In this document: piece by piece, positions 1 through 9,110 of the stretch
Position numbering within the stretch: the stretch's first letter is position 1
Layout: the number at the start of each line of letters is the position of its first letter
Source of the DNA: Haloflavibacter putidus
Lineage (GTDB): Bacteria; Bacteroidota; Bacteroidia; Flavobacteriales; Flavobacteriaceae
Reading direction: 5' to 3'
DNA length: 64,000 nt
NCBI RefSeq assembly: GCF_006546625.1
Contig: NZ_VIAR01000014.1
Coordinates: 1 to 64,000 of the forward strand
The notes under the pieces: generated by a model
What the model saw: the letters and a program-made list of their open reading frames with translations, nothing else
The model's database searches: none
What the model was told of the DNA's origin: nothing
Made by a program: the position numbers and the translations under genes

Positions 1-531
1 GACCGATGTCCTGGAGAACAAGAGGCGATTCAGATCCTTCAACATTATTGATGACTTTAACAGGGAAGCCTTACATATTGAAGTAGATTTTTCCCTTCCC
101 AGCAACCGTGTGGTCTGGGTGCTAAACCATCTGATAAACCGCAGGAAAAAACCCAAGAAAATAAGGATGGACAATGGTCCCGAGTTTATTGCACAGCTTA
201 CGGCAGAATGGAGCAAAATGCATGAAATAGAGTTCCAATATATCCAACCGGGCAAGCCAACACAAAATGCGTTTATAGAGCGTTTTAATGGTTCTTATAG
301 AAGAGGGGTGCTCAATAAATACGTCTTTGAAGATATCGATCAAGTAAGAGAACAAACACAAATATGGATGTACGATTATAATAATCATAGACCTCACGAC
401 GCACTAGAAAAAATGTCCCCGGTAGCATATGCAAAAAAATATTCTTCTGGGGCTAGCCCCAGAAGAATAAAAAATAATAACTTTATCGAAGTTTTAGAAA
501 AATGAACAGTTCTAATTAAGGGAAGCTTACA
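1..531 (+). mobile_element. 3' end of an IS3-family insertion sequence
   Basis: The transposase stop is followed by a short AT-rich tail ending in GGGAAGCTTACA near 531. IS3 elements normally end in CA, so 531 is a plausible right terminus. The left end and its inverted repeat lie outside the window, so neither the terminal repeat nor a target duplication can be confirmed. Confidence 0.6.
2..505 (+). CDS. IS3-family transposase (DDE integrase domain), 5'-truncated by window edge
   Basis: The frame is open from base 2 and the start lies upstream of the window, so only the last 167 codons are seen. The part shown is the retroviral-integrase-like (rve) catalytic domain of an IS3-type OrfB. It has the second catalytic Asp in MDNGPEF (visible codon 57) and the catalytic Glu in AFIERFNGS (codon 93). 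The 35-residue gap between them is the DD(35)E hallmark of the IS3 family. The C-terminal NHRPHDAL segment is also typical of this family. The enzyme would cut and join the insertion element's ends. I see no frameshift in the visible part, so it may be intact. The alternative GTG at 110 is internal and is not the true start. Confidence 0.9.
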   Translation, partial: TDVLENKRRFRSFNIIDDFNREALHIEVDFSLPSNRVVWVLNHLINRRKKPKKIRMDNGPEFIAQLTAEWSKMHEIEFQYIQPGKPTQNAFIERFNGSYRRGVLNKYVFEDIDQVREQTQIWMYDYNNHRPHDALEKMSPVAYAKKYSSGASPRRIKNNNFIEVLEK

Positions 532-908
532 GGACGTTTTGTTTTGGGATTGTCATCTCGACGGTAGGAGAGATCTTTTTTCAGGCGCTGTAGGCTGTAG
601 GCAATAAGCAGTAAGCGAGAAATATTTCTCAGCTGCTTCTGTATCGAAAAGACACAGTAGAATGTTTTGTTTTGGGAGTGTCATCTCGACCTTAGGAGAG
701 ATCTCTTCTCCGAGTGTTAATAAGCAGTAAGCGAGAGAGATTTCTCAGTCGTACCTCCATTGAAATGACAGCGGAAAGATTTCTCAGTCATACCTCCATC
801 GAAAAGATAGGTGGTTTAAAGCTTTCTTGCAGCTTTACACTTACAAAAAACCGCATAAAAAAAGCAGGTTGTTTGAACCTGCTTTTTAAAAACTAAATAA
901 CTTAATTT
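532..908. repeat. Gene-free patch of degenerate direct repeats beside the IS end
   Basis: No credible gene lies here. A unit beginning GTTTTGTTTTGGGA occurs at 536 and again at 664. Each copy continues with TGTCATCTCGAC, a GGAGAGATCT segment and, further on, AATAAGCAGTAAGCGAGA (603-620 and 719-736). A second, tighter direct repeat starting GATTTCTCAGTC occurs at 739-768 and 778-807. The units are imperfect copies of one another. The patch resembles the dispersed intergenic repeats with TCATCTCGAC...GAGATCT that I recall from Flavobacteriaceae genomes, though that recollection is not verified here. A terminator closes the patch. Confidence 0.65.
857..888 (-). terminator. Terminator of the 12329-to-909 gene series
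   Basis: A 12-bp stem (AAAAAGCAGGTT at 859-870 with AACCTGCTTTTT at 876-887) has a 5-nt loop. On the minus strand it is followed by a T-rich run. It sits just past the stop at 909 and looks usable in both directions. Confidence 0.8.
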
Positions 909-3890
909 TTAATTCTTTATAAACTTTTTCTGTAAAGTTTTACCAACAGATTTGTTAGTGATGCTGAGGTTGTAAACGCCACTTTGTAAATGCGACAAGT
1001 TTAAGGCTGAGTTAACTTCGGTAAATGAGTTTTCAAAAACCTTTTGTCCAAGCATATTGTATATAACAAAGTTTGTTTCGCCAGTCCAATTTTGTGGCAA
1101 TTGAACATTTAGGCTCTCCGCGTCCGTTAAGGGATTGGGATAGATAGTTAGATTAGTGCTTTCAAAACTATCTGTTGCTAAATTTTCTTCACCAAAAACA
1201 ATAGCAAAACGATCTGGCGCAATGCTGGCGCTTTGCTCATTGTCTACGTTAAATGCTATATGGTTTATACCGTTGTCTAAAACTGTGCTTTCTTCTAAAT
1301 AGTTGTCTTTTAAATAAGCTTGGTAGCCTAAGTTTCCGTTTACTTCTATTACAAAAGTATATGCTTGTTCGCGGTATTGTTCTAAGGTCAATTGCAATAC
1401 TTCTTCGCTTTGCGGTAAGCTTCTGTATTCTAAAGCTAAGGTTTTTCCGTTAAGGCTGCGACCAAGATTTTCGTCTAAATTGAAAATCTTTTCTGCATCT
1501 CGCATTGTTTTATTATTGTCAAAATTTTCGCTAAAATTAATGCGTAAACCATCTGCCGGACTTTCGTTAGCATCAAAAGCTGTTTGGTTATATAGTTTAA
1601 GGTTGATAAACGAATGCATTTGACTACGCATAGTTGTTGTAGGGACTGCAGCTGTGTTTTTATAATTTTCCGTAAAGTTTAAAACGGGAGCGCCTCCAGC
1701 TGCCGTAGTTTGGAAAAAGGCCGATTGCATTGGTTGTAAAAACTGATTTGCATCACTACCAACGGGATTTGTAGACGCATCGCTTAAATCTATGGTTACA
1801 TAAGCGCCACGATCACTGATAGTTGGATCCCAAATTGTGTAATGATTTGTATTTACATTGGTGCTGTTGGCCATTACCTGGGTCATATCTACCGCTGCGT
1901 GATACGGATTACTAAACAAGTTATAAGCATTTGCTATAGCGTTAAAGTTGGTATAGGTCTGGTTGCCTTGCAAAATGCTTCCTTTTGCGCGCAATTTTGT
2001 GTTAGAAGGCGCAGCAGCGTTGCTGGTAATATCGGTACTTCTATCGCCACGAATCATTAATAAATACGGTGTTGTTACAGCAAGTTGGTTATTTTCGGTA
2101 TCGGTAATGGTTATCCACTCTTGGTTTAGGTTATCAAACCTAAACATAGAAGGGTTTCCGGAAGGAGTCAGATCCAATCCGTTTGTTTGGTCTGCAGTTG
2201 TGCCCGTGATATGTGTTCCGTAACCCGGATTTGGATTATCGTTCCAAGCGTTTGCTCCTTCTTGCCAAGCATCATGAATGCTGGTAGAAGTGTTTACAGA
2301 AGAATTTACCAATCTAAATGCTCTTTGGGCAGGGAAACATTGTTCTGTAGTAACATCTCCGTTTATCGTGCCGCCAATTGGGGCTATTTGCGCAGTTTTT
2401 GCAGGACTTCCAAAATTGCAACGCATATAAATTTTTCCTGCAGTATTTAGCGTGCCGTTAGTAACATTCAGTACGTTGGTAACATTAATAGTTTCGTTAA
2501 GTGCTGCATCTATGGTAAGTCCGTTCGAATTGGAGAGAATTAGGTCTCTAATCTCAAAACCGTTACCAGTTATATTCTGCGCTTGACTGCTAGAAGCAAA
2601 GTCTAATTTATTGATTGGGTCCGGAAAATTACCTTCATTAATAAAATCGCCAGTTATAGTAAGTTGGTAGTTATTGGATAAGTCTACATAAGCATTTGGT
2701 TGAACCACCAAATCACGAATAGAAAAATTAGTTGATAAAACCGGAAAATTAGGTGCATCTGACACTATTAAAATATTTGCAGAACCATTTCCCGGTGGAA
2801 CATCAGGACACCAATTAGCAGCATTAGAGGTGTTAGAGCTTACTTCCCCAGTCCAAATATAGTCATTAGAACTGCCATATAAATTAGTAAACGCTAAGGC
2901 ACCTATAGAATTACCGCCATCTTCTTGAATAGAGAATTCTATAGTAGAATTTGGTCCTAAGTACCCGCGCCAAACATCTGGAGTAGGGGCTCCGCCATCC
3001 CAAGTGTTGTCAGAATATTCTACAACGCCATCTATGGTTAAAGCTACATCATCATCGTAGCGCGGAATGTCTATTTGATAGTATCCGCAAGGAAAACCTT
3101 CTCTTCTGTAAATAAAGGCGTGATTTTCTGAAGTTACGGCGTTTCCATTGTAACCGGGGGCATCGGAAGGGGCGTTGGTAGAGCCCCAAGTTATATTGGT
3201 ATTAAAATCTAAAGTGTTTTCTGTATAATAACCAGCATACTGGTTAAAATTTCTGTCGGAAAAAACAGCTACGTGCCAAAGATCGCTTCCAAATACTTCA
3301 GGATCCGGAGCCGTTTGTGTCATGTGTATAGCGCCGTAAGACGCTCCCTGTCTTTCCATCCAAACCATTTCTACTTCATCGGTTGGTTGCAATTGGCCGG
3401 TCCACGCATTATTATGTACATCACAGCAGCTGGTATGGCTCCAAACTACGGTACCATTTACTAGTAATCTAGCGGAATCGTCGTGACCGTCTGCTCCGTT
3501 TCTTCCTCGTATATTAAATGTATACGAACCACTTGCAAAACCTTTACGACGGTAAGAAACCATGTGAAAATCATCGGTTACAGCGCAACCTTGATAGGCG
3601 GCATTACTGCTTGCGCTTGGACTATTAGTTGTGCCCCAGTAGTCACGAGAATCAAAATTATTGTTTCCAGAACCGTAGCCCGCATCTATATAGTACCCGC
3701 GGTAGGTGCTATAATCAAAATTGTTGGCATTGTAAGTGTTTAGGTTGTAGACATAAGCGGTCCATTGTCCATCAATAAACTCGCCTTCTGTAGGATGCGA
3801 TGAACCTGTTGGAATGCAAGCTTGTGCGTAACTAAAAGAGATGGAGAAAATACTAAGTATTACTAAATAGAATGTTCTTTTTAAAATCAT
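909..3890 (-). CDS. Giant secreted T9SS type A substrate with two beta-sandwich-like repeats
   Basis: This 993-residue protein has an N-terminal signal peptide (about 1-22, ending SYAQA). Two related repeats at about 24-195 and 200-340 share a GYY...WG...P...Y.G.AVT...H...R..GF..G.Y pattern and look like PA14/jelly-roll sandwiches, but I cannot name the family. A WTGEVSS...NWCPDVPP segment follows, a motif common in Bacteroidota surface proteins. The half beginning near TTEQCFPAQRAFR is shared with the two other giants here. The last ~81 residues (YPNPL, then MLGQKVFE and SGVYNLSI) form a type A T9SS sorting domain, so the protein is exported by T9SS to the surface or medium. The ligand is unknown. 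Its start is 105 nt past the preceding mini-gene, a wider gap than elsewhere in the array. Confidence 0.85.
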   Translation of the reverse strand: MILKRTFYLVILSIFSISFSYAQACIPTGSSHPTEGEFIDGQWTAYVYNLNTYNANNFDYSTYRGYYIDAGYGSGNNNFDSRDYWGTTNSPSASSNAAYQGCAVTDDFHMVSYRRKGFASGSYTFNIRGRNGADGHDDSARLLVNGTVVWSHTSCCDVHNNAWTGQLQPTDEVEMVWMERQGASYGAIHMTQTAPDPEVFGSDLWHVAVFSDRNFNQYAGYYTENTLDFNTNITWGSTNAPSDAPGYNGNAVTSENHAFIYRREGFPCGYYQIDIPRYDDDVALTIDGVVEYSDNTWDGGAPTPDVWRGYLGPNSTIEFSIQEDGGNSIGALAFTNLYGSSNDYIWTGEVSSNTSNAANWCPDVPPGNGSANILIVSDAPNFPVLSTNFSIRDLVVQPNAYVDLSNNYQLTITGDFINEGNFPDPINKLDFASSSQAQNITGNGFEIRDLILSNSNGLTIDAALNETINVTNVLNVTNGTLNTAGKIYMRCNFGSPAKTAQIAPIGGTINGDVTTEQCFPAQRAFRLVNSSVNTSTSIHDAWQEGANAWNDNPNPGYGTHITGTTADQTNGLDLTPSGNPSMFRFDNLNQEWITITDTENNQLAVTTPYLLMIRGDRSTDITSNAAAPSNTKLRAKGSILQGNQTYTNFNAIANAYNLFSNPYHAAVDMTQVMANSTNVNTNHYTIWDPTISDRGAYVTIDLSDASTNPVGSDANQFLQPMQSAFFQTTAAGGAPVLNFTENYKNTAAVPTTTMRSQMHSFINLKLYNQTAFDANESPADGLRINFSENFDNNKTMRDAEKIFNLDENLGRSLNGKTLALEYRSLPQSEEVLQLTLEQYREQAYTFVIEVNGNLGYQAYLKDNYLEESTVLDNGINHIAFNVDNEQSASIAPDRFAIVFGEENLATDSFESTNLTIYPNPLTDAESLNVQLPQNWTGETNFVIYNMLGQKVFENSFTEVNSALNLSHLQSGVYNLSITNKSVGKTLQKKFIKN

Positions 3891-3995
3891 AATCGATATT
3901 TATTTTATGGTTTATCCCTTTTATAGGATAACTTGTAATAATATTAACTGTTGGCATAGATGATTTTTATAAAAAAAACACAACTATGCCTTATT

Positions 3996-4190
3996 TTATC
4001 GGCGTAGCTTCTTATATCCTAAAGCTGTTCCTGCAACTAAACCGGCAACCAATAAACCATCAATAGGTACCGTTGGATTTTCATCGTCTACATCGTCTGG
4101 AAAACCAATTTGTGCATAGGCATTTGAAATAAACAAAAGACCAAAAACCACTAAGCCTGTCGAGATTATATTTTTAAAAGATTTTTTCAC
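3996..4190 (-). CDS. Mini secreted protein with PID-type C-terminal sorting tail (copy 2)
   Basis: This 64-residue product is almost nothing but targeting signals: a signal peptide ending NAYAQ (about 1-27), an acidic linker (DDVDDENP), then PIDGLL, a short hydrophobic Gly/Ala-rich helix and a basic end YKKLRR. That motif-helix-basic order is the plan of PEP-CTERM-like exosortase signals, and I know this variant as a PID-CTERM tail. The gene starts 11 nt after the stop of the 1550-residue T9SS protein, so the two are surely co-transcribed. It closely resembles the 67-residue protein at 8896-9099, at the DNA level as well. If an exosortase cleaves before the helix, only about 20 residues would be released. 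The function is unknown, and the link to the exosortase at 51267 is inference. Confidence 0.8.
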   Translation of the reverse strand: MKKSFKNIISTGLVVFGLLFISNAYAQIGFPDDVDDENPTVPIDGLLVAGLVAGTALGYKKLRR

Positions 4191-4201
4191 GTTAAAAATG
4201 A

Positions 4202-7200
4202 TTAAGGTTTGATAATTTTTAATGTTTCTTGTATGCCTTCTTCTTTGTTTTTCAGTATCAAATAATATAAACCGCTTGGAAAGTCTAAGTTTCTAACGTG
4301 CAACTTGCCGTTTTGATTAGCAGGTTGCTGTATTAAAACTTGCTGTCCTAAAACATTATAAATAGTTATTTGATAAGAGGTGTTGCTTTGCGTTCCTACT
4401 TCAATAAATAATTGGTTATCTTGAATAGGGTTTGGATAATAGCTAAGCACCCGTTGCTCTATAGTATCTGTATTTAAATTGTCGTCTCCAAAACGTAGAC
4501 TAAATCTGTCTAAAGCACCACTGGAAGAAGAACTTGGATCTACTGTAAAGCTAAGTGTGTTTTCTGCATTCTCTAATAAAGTAGAGGTGCCAAGATAATT
4601 GTCTTCCAAATAAACTTCTTTTTCTATGTTAGAAATATTGATTTGAATTATATACGAATTGGTTCGGTATTGACTAATCTGTAAAGGCAATATTTCTCCA
4701 ACTTCCGGAAGTTGACGTTTTTCTATACTAAGTAAATTACCGGTTTCGTTACGGGATAAATTTTCATCTTGGTTAAATAATTTAGGTGCATCTTGAAAAT
4801 CTACAGCATTGGTGTAATTTTCAGAAAAGTTTACTTTCAATCTGTCTGAATAAGAAGCGCCATTGGTAAAGGCTTCTTCTGTAAAGAGATAAAGTCGAAT
4901 ATTTTTATTAGTAACATCGGTAATAGCAGAATTAGATCGGAATACATCACTTCCTGCTTCGTCTGTATTCTTATAGTCTTCTTGAAACTTTATTACGGGT
5001 TGAACATTTTGGTTACCGGTAACAAAAAATGCGGCTTGCATAGGTTGTAAAAAACGGTTTGCTTCTGTTGTTCCCTGCGTACCATTAGGTAGTATTTCCG
5101 TAGATAAATTGTCTACATCTATTGCTACATAAGCGCCACGTCCTCCAGGTTGACCTGGTGTTGGCGTTCCGCCTAAAGTAGGATCAAAAATATAAAAATA
5201 CCTTCCTGCATTAGTAGTTGCCGGGTCGTTTAGAACTTCAAGCATATCTACAGCAGCCGGATATGGATTGCCAAAAGCATTAAAATCTCCTTCTACATTG
5301 CTAAAGCCTGTATTAAAAGTCTGGTCGCCACTAAGAATAGTACCGGTAGCTCTAATTTTTGTATTGGTTGGGGTAGCAGCGTTAGAAGTTACGTCTATAG
5401 CTCTGCTACCGCGTACCATAAGTAAATAGGGCTCGGCAGCTTGCAAGCTGTTAGTTAGCGTGTTGTTAACTGCATCCCATTGTTGGGTGCTATTATCAAA
5501 ACGGAATAAAGAAGGGTTGCCGCTTGGAGTAGCATCAAAACCGTTGTTTCCATTTATTGAACCGGTAATGTGGGTGCCGTAACCATTGTTTGGATTAAGA
5601 TTATCTGTAGGTTGTACCCCAGTGTTGTGCACACCTTCCTGCCAATTTGTGTTTATACTGGTACTAGTTGTAACCGGGGACGCGAGCAATCTAAAAGCTC
5701 TTCTGGCAGGGAAGCATTGCTCTGTAGTTACTTTTCCGTTGATGGTTCCGTTAGATAAATTGGCTATTTGAGCCATTTCCTGCACAGGTCCTGTAAAATC
5801 GCATTGTAAAGTAAGGTTGTCGTTCGTGTTCAAAACACCGCCTTGGTTTACCTCTACCAACTTTTGGACATAAAAAGTTTCTTGGGTAGCCAGATTTATA
5901 TTTGCGCCCGCAGGATTGGAAATAATAAAGTTGCCAACATTCATTGTATTTCCTGTAAGTTGCTGTGCGCTATCACCAGATAGGCTTAAAATACCATCGC
6001 TTGCATTAAATATTCCTTGATTATTTAAATCGTCACTTAAATTTAAGTTTACGTTAGCATCTAGAGTCAATTCAGCACTGTTTACAATAGTAACACACTT
6101 TACGGAAGCATCATTTTCTAACAAAGCAGGCAAACCGTTGTTAATTACTAGTTTTCGTTGTGCATCTTCTATTCCCGGAGCACCATTTGAACCGGTACCA
6201 TATAAAAACTGACTACCATCCCAGGTTATGGGTTGTAAATTATTTATTCTAAAGGTAAAATAGTCTCCGTTGCTAAAATTAACGTTACTAAAACTAACAG
6301 TTTCACAAGCATTGGTAACTGAAGAAATTACGGTTGGCGAGGTGAAATTTTCATTATCATCAATCAATAATTCTATGTCTGTATATGCATTGTTTGGAAT
6401 GTTAAGAGAAGATAGCGCGAGCTCCAAATCAAGCGAGCCAAGATTTCCTATCTTGCCTACACGCCAAATAGCATTTAGTTTTAGATTATCTTCCGCTGTT
6501 GCATTACAGTTTAGATCATTTAAATTTAACTTACTATATTCTTTGGTATTAGAGACGATAAAAAGGTATTTTCCTGTGCTAAAATTACTTGGATTTGATA
6601 ATCTTACAATACCAGTACCAAATTGCGAATCTGTTTTGTTGGTTAATTCTAAACCGGCAATTACAGCTACTAAATCGTGGTCAAAATTTCCTGCTGCAGT
6701 AGTATTAAATATATTAATGTATGCGGTAGTTAAATTAATATCGTACTTAGATGCTAAGTAGTTTTGGAGCAATAATATTTCTTCAGAATTTAAAGCGTAA
6801 TCATGAATGATAAACTCTGCCATTTTTCCGTCAAAATAATTATTGCTGGCGCTGCTTCCATTTAGAATTATACTGTCTGGGTTGCCGCCAATATTTATGT
6901 TACCAGAATGTGCATATAACAATCCCACACCAGAAACGCTACCAATGGTATCGCCGTTTAGATACATCGTAAAATCGCCATCTGTTGCGGAAGTTCCGTT
7001 GTACGTAAAGGTTAGTACATAACGTTCATTGGGTACAATAGGGGCAGAAATTTGCTTATTGTTCCAATTGTCTCCGGCTCCATCTGAATTTGGTATATTA
7101 TAGCCACCAACGTATAAATTATTGTTTTCTATAAATACGTGTAAATTCCTTTGGTTTCCTCCCTCTTCGTATAAAACTTGTGTAGTTGCTACATCTAAAG

Positions 7201-8854
7201 AAGTTTCGAAAGCTACGCTAAAGCTGCGTTGGGAAAAAGGCCCACCAACGTTTAGGTTTATATTATTTGGAATCTCTAAATTATCGTCTATTCCATCAAA
7301 CTGTATAGCAGGATAGGTGTTGAATTGGTTTTCTAAAAATAAAGGTTGTCTTGAAGTCGAAGTTTGGTTTGCATTATTTGGGTCGTCACCTTCATTTTCC
7401 CAGTTGGCTACATTGCTGTTGTTAGCAAGATTTGAATTCTCTGCTCGCCACCAAAATTTTGTATTAGATAGTGTGCTAAGTCCTGCGGGTAGTTCTCTGC
7501 TAATTGGTGTAGCCGATGGCAGTAAAAACTTAATATAGTTGCCATCTGCAACGTTTACGTTATCAAAAGTTATTGTACTTCCGTTTACGCTACTAACGTT
7601 AAAAAGAGTTGTAGAACCGGTTGTAAAATTACTAGTAGAAGATACTTCTAGTTGAACATCATCAAAGGGTGTGTTGCTGTAATTAAAACTGTCTATATCG
7701 AGTCTAAAGGTTGTATTGTTAAAAGAACCGTTTTTAGAAACCCGCCAAGTAGATTCTGTACGGTACAAATTGGTTGCGTTACTACTGCATCCTACAGGAG
7801 CAGGAGATAGGTTTGTATTAGAAAGTTGATTACTAGCTATAATTAAGAAATTGCCATCGTTTAGGGTGTTGTTCTGTATTGCGACAATGCCGGTTCCTAT
7901 AGAAGAAGTTAAATAAGAATCTAAATTATCATTACGACCTATTCCTACAGAATGAAAATCAAAATCACCTTCCGTAGCTGTATCATAAGAATTACGATCG
8001 CTTCCCGCGGATATTGCTACGGCATATTTGGAAGATAAATAGTTTTCTAAAGTAATTCGCTCAGAAACATTTAAAGCCTTGGCATAAACTGCCATCTCGG
8101 AAATTAAGCCGGTAAAATGAAACTTTTCACTGCCACTATTATTACCATCGTGATAATAACTATCAGCAACCTGTGCCCCAATCACCGCATTATTATGATT
8201 ATATAATTGCCCAATGTTATTTGCACTTCCTATAGCAACTCCGTTTACAAACGCAGATAATGTACCTGTTTTTGCAGCGTTTCCGTCAAATCTAAAAACG
8301 AGAATATAATTGGTGTTTGTTGTTATACTTGTAGAAGCAGAAACATATCCCCACGGGCTATCACTACCATCACTATTTTGTAAGTTATAACCGCCAAAAT
8401 ATAGCATGCCGTTATCTATATAGATATTTAGACCACGTATACTTCCTCCCTCTTCGTAAACAACCTGTCTAGTATTTATATCTCCCCCGGTTGTTATAGC
8501 TAGAGCAAAAGTTCGTTTTGAAAATGGCCCGCCATCGTTTAAAAGTCCGGAATCCCCAATTTCTAAATAATCGTTTCCACCGAAAGCTATTGCAGGCAAA
8601 GCGTTTACTTGACTATCTAAGAAAACGGGTCTTTTACCAGCAGTGTTTTGAGTAGCATTTAAGATGCTACCGCCAATATTTGTCCAAGAATTTATAGCAG
8701 TATTATTGCTAGCAGATGCTAATTGGTCTGCAGCAAACCAAAAAGGGTTATTAGCACTAGTGCCAACCCCGCCAGGACCTTCTTGTGCGCTAAGGTGCGC
8801 GCTAAAAGAAGTAAAAATAAGTAATAGAATTGGTAGAAAAGTAGTTTTTTTCAT
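4202..8854 (-). CDS. Giant secreted T9SS type A substrate with two LamG-like domains
   Basis: This 1550-residue protein has a signal peptide (about 1-23, SAHLSAQ). Two concanavalin/LamG-like modules lie at about 30-280 and 455-705. Each runs FWxxAxx...W.N.G, then PA(I)xFxGxDxLEI, RxFxxAxxT, VLYEEGG and YFDGKMAEFIIHD-type strands, followed by a SDRNSYDTATEGDFD or comparable linker. Such modules usually bind glycans. The following half (TTEQCFPARRAFRL...GYGTHITGS...PSGNPSLFRFDN) is nearly the same as in the 1072-residue neighbour. The final ~80 residues (YPNPIQDNQLFIEV, LGQQVL, SGLYYLIL) are the type A sorting domain. It lies between the two mini PID genes and is probably in one operon with them, since only 41 nt separate it from the upstream mini-gene. 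The substrate is unknown; adhesion or polysaccharide binding is a guess. Confidence 0.87.
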   Translation of the reverse strand: MKKTTFLPILLLIFTSFSAHLSAQEGPGGVGTSANNPFWFAADQLASASNNTAINSWTNIGGSILNATQNTAGKRPVFLDSQVNALPAIAFGGNDYLEIGDSGLLNDGGPFSKRTFALAITTGGDINTRQVVYEEGGSIRGLNIYIDNGMLYFGGYNLQNSDGSDSPWGYVSASTSITTNTNYILVFRFDGNAAKTGTLSAFVNGVAIGSANNIGQLYNHNNAVIGAQVADSYYHDGNNSGSEKFHFTGLISEMAVYAKALNVSERITLENYLSSKYAVAISAGSDRNSYDTATEGDFDFHSVGIGRNDNLDSYLTSSIGTGIVAIQNNTLNDGNFLIIASNQLSNTNLSPAPVGCSSNATNLYRTESTWRVSKNGSFNNTTFRLDIDSFNYSNTPFDDVQLEVSSTSNFTTGSTTLFNVSSVNGSTITFDNVNVADGNYIKFLLPSATPISRELPAGLSTLSNTKFWWRAENSNLANNSNVANWENEGDDPNNANQTSTSRQPLFLENQFNTYPAIQFDGIDDNLEIPNNINLNVGGPFSQRSFSVAFETSLDVATTQVLYEEGGNQRNLHVFIENNNLYVGGYNIPNSDGAGDNWNNKQISAPIVPNERYVLTFTYNGTSATDGDFTMYLNGDTIGSVSGVGLLYAHSGNINIGGNPDSIILNGSSASNNYFDGKMAEFIIHDYALNSEEILLLQNYLASKYDINLTTAYINIFNTTAAGNFDHDLVAVIAGLELTNKTDSQFGTGIVRLSNPSNFSTGKYLFIVSNTKEYSKLNLNDLNCNATAEDNLKLNAIWRVGKIGNLGSLDLELALSSLNIPNNAYTDIELLIDDNENFTSPTVISSVTNACETVSFSNVNFSNGDYFTFRINNLQPITWDGSQFLYGTGSNGAPGIEDAQRKLVINNGLPALLENDASVKCVTIVNSAELTLDANVNLNLSDDLNNQGIFNASDGILSLSGDSAQQLTGNTMNVGNFIISNPAGANINLATQETFYVQKLVEVNQGGVLNTNDNLTLQCDFTGPVQEMAQIANLSNGTINGKVTTEQCFPARRAFRLLASPVTTSTSINTNWQEGVHNTGVQPTDNLNPNNGYGTHITGSINGNNGFDATPSGNPSLFRFDNSTQQWDAVNNTLTNSLQAAEPYLLMVRGSRAIDVTSNAATPTNTKIRATGTILSGDQTFNTGFSNVEGDFNAFGNPYPAAVDMLEVLNDPATTNAGRYFYIFDPTLGGTPTPGQPGGRGAYVAIDVDNLSTEILPNGTQGTTEANRFLQPMQAAFFVTGNQNVQPVIKFQEDYKNTDEAGSDVFRSNSAITDVTNKNIRLYLFTEEAFTNGASYSDRLKVNFSENYTNAVDFQDAPKLFNQDENLSRNETGNLLSIEKRQLPEVGEILPLQISQYRTNSYIIQINISNIEKEVYLEDNYLGTSTLLENAENTLSFTVDPSSSSSGALDRFSLRFGDDNLNTDTIEQRVLSYYPNPIQDNQLFIEVGTQSNTSYQITIYNVLGQQVLIQQPANQNGKLHVRNLDFPSGLYYLILKNKEEGIQETLKIIKP

Positions 8855-8895
8855 GCAGATAGATGCTTTTGGAATTATATAAATACCTAGAATTC

Positions 8896-9099
8896 TTATT
8901 TCTTTAATTTTTTATAACCTAAGGCTGTTCCGGCAACTAAACCGGCCAGCAATAAACTGTCAATGGGAGCTGCAGGATTTTCGTCATCTACATCGTCATT
9001 TCCTCCGGGGAAGCCAGGTTGCGCGTAAGCATTAGAGATAAACAAAAGGCCAAAAACCACTAAGGCTGTCGAGATTGTATTTTTAAAAGATCTTTTCAC
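8896..9099 (-). CDS. Mini secreted protein with PID-type C-terminal sorting tail (copy 1)
   Basis: This 67-residue paralogue of the 3996-4190 product has a signal peptide ending NAYAQ, a Gly/Asp linker (PGGNDDVDDENP), PIDSLL, a hydrophobic LLAGLVAGTALGY stretch and a KKLKK end. It begins 11 nt after the stop of the 1072-residue T9SS protein, exactly the spacing seen for the other copy. The two mini-genes also share long runs of identical DNA through their signal peptides and into the 3' ends of the giants before them, which points to duplication of a [giant 3' end + mini-gene] unit. Both keep intact frames and all tail elements, so both are probably expressed. No function can be assigned from sequence. 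Confidence 0.8.
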   Translation of the reverse strand: MKRSFKNTISTALVVFGLLFISNAYAQPGFPGGNDDVDDENPAAPIDSLLLAGLVAGTALGYKKLKK

Positions 9100-9110
9100 G
9101 TTAAATATAT

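Noticed and set aside
714-896. Possible 60-residue gene on + strand
   Set aside because: It reads through the direct repeats and the terminator, has a low-complexity repeated product, and shows no ribosome site or family.
3953-3990. GGCATAG/CTATGCC hairpin as a terminator after the second mini-gene
   Set aside because: The 7-bp stem has a ~24-nt loop and no T run on the minus-strand side.
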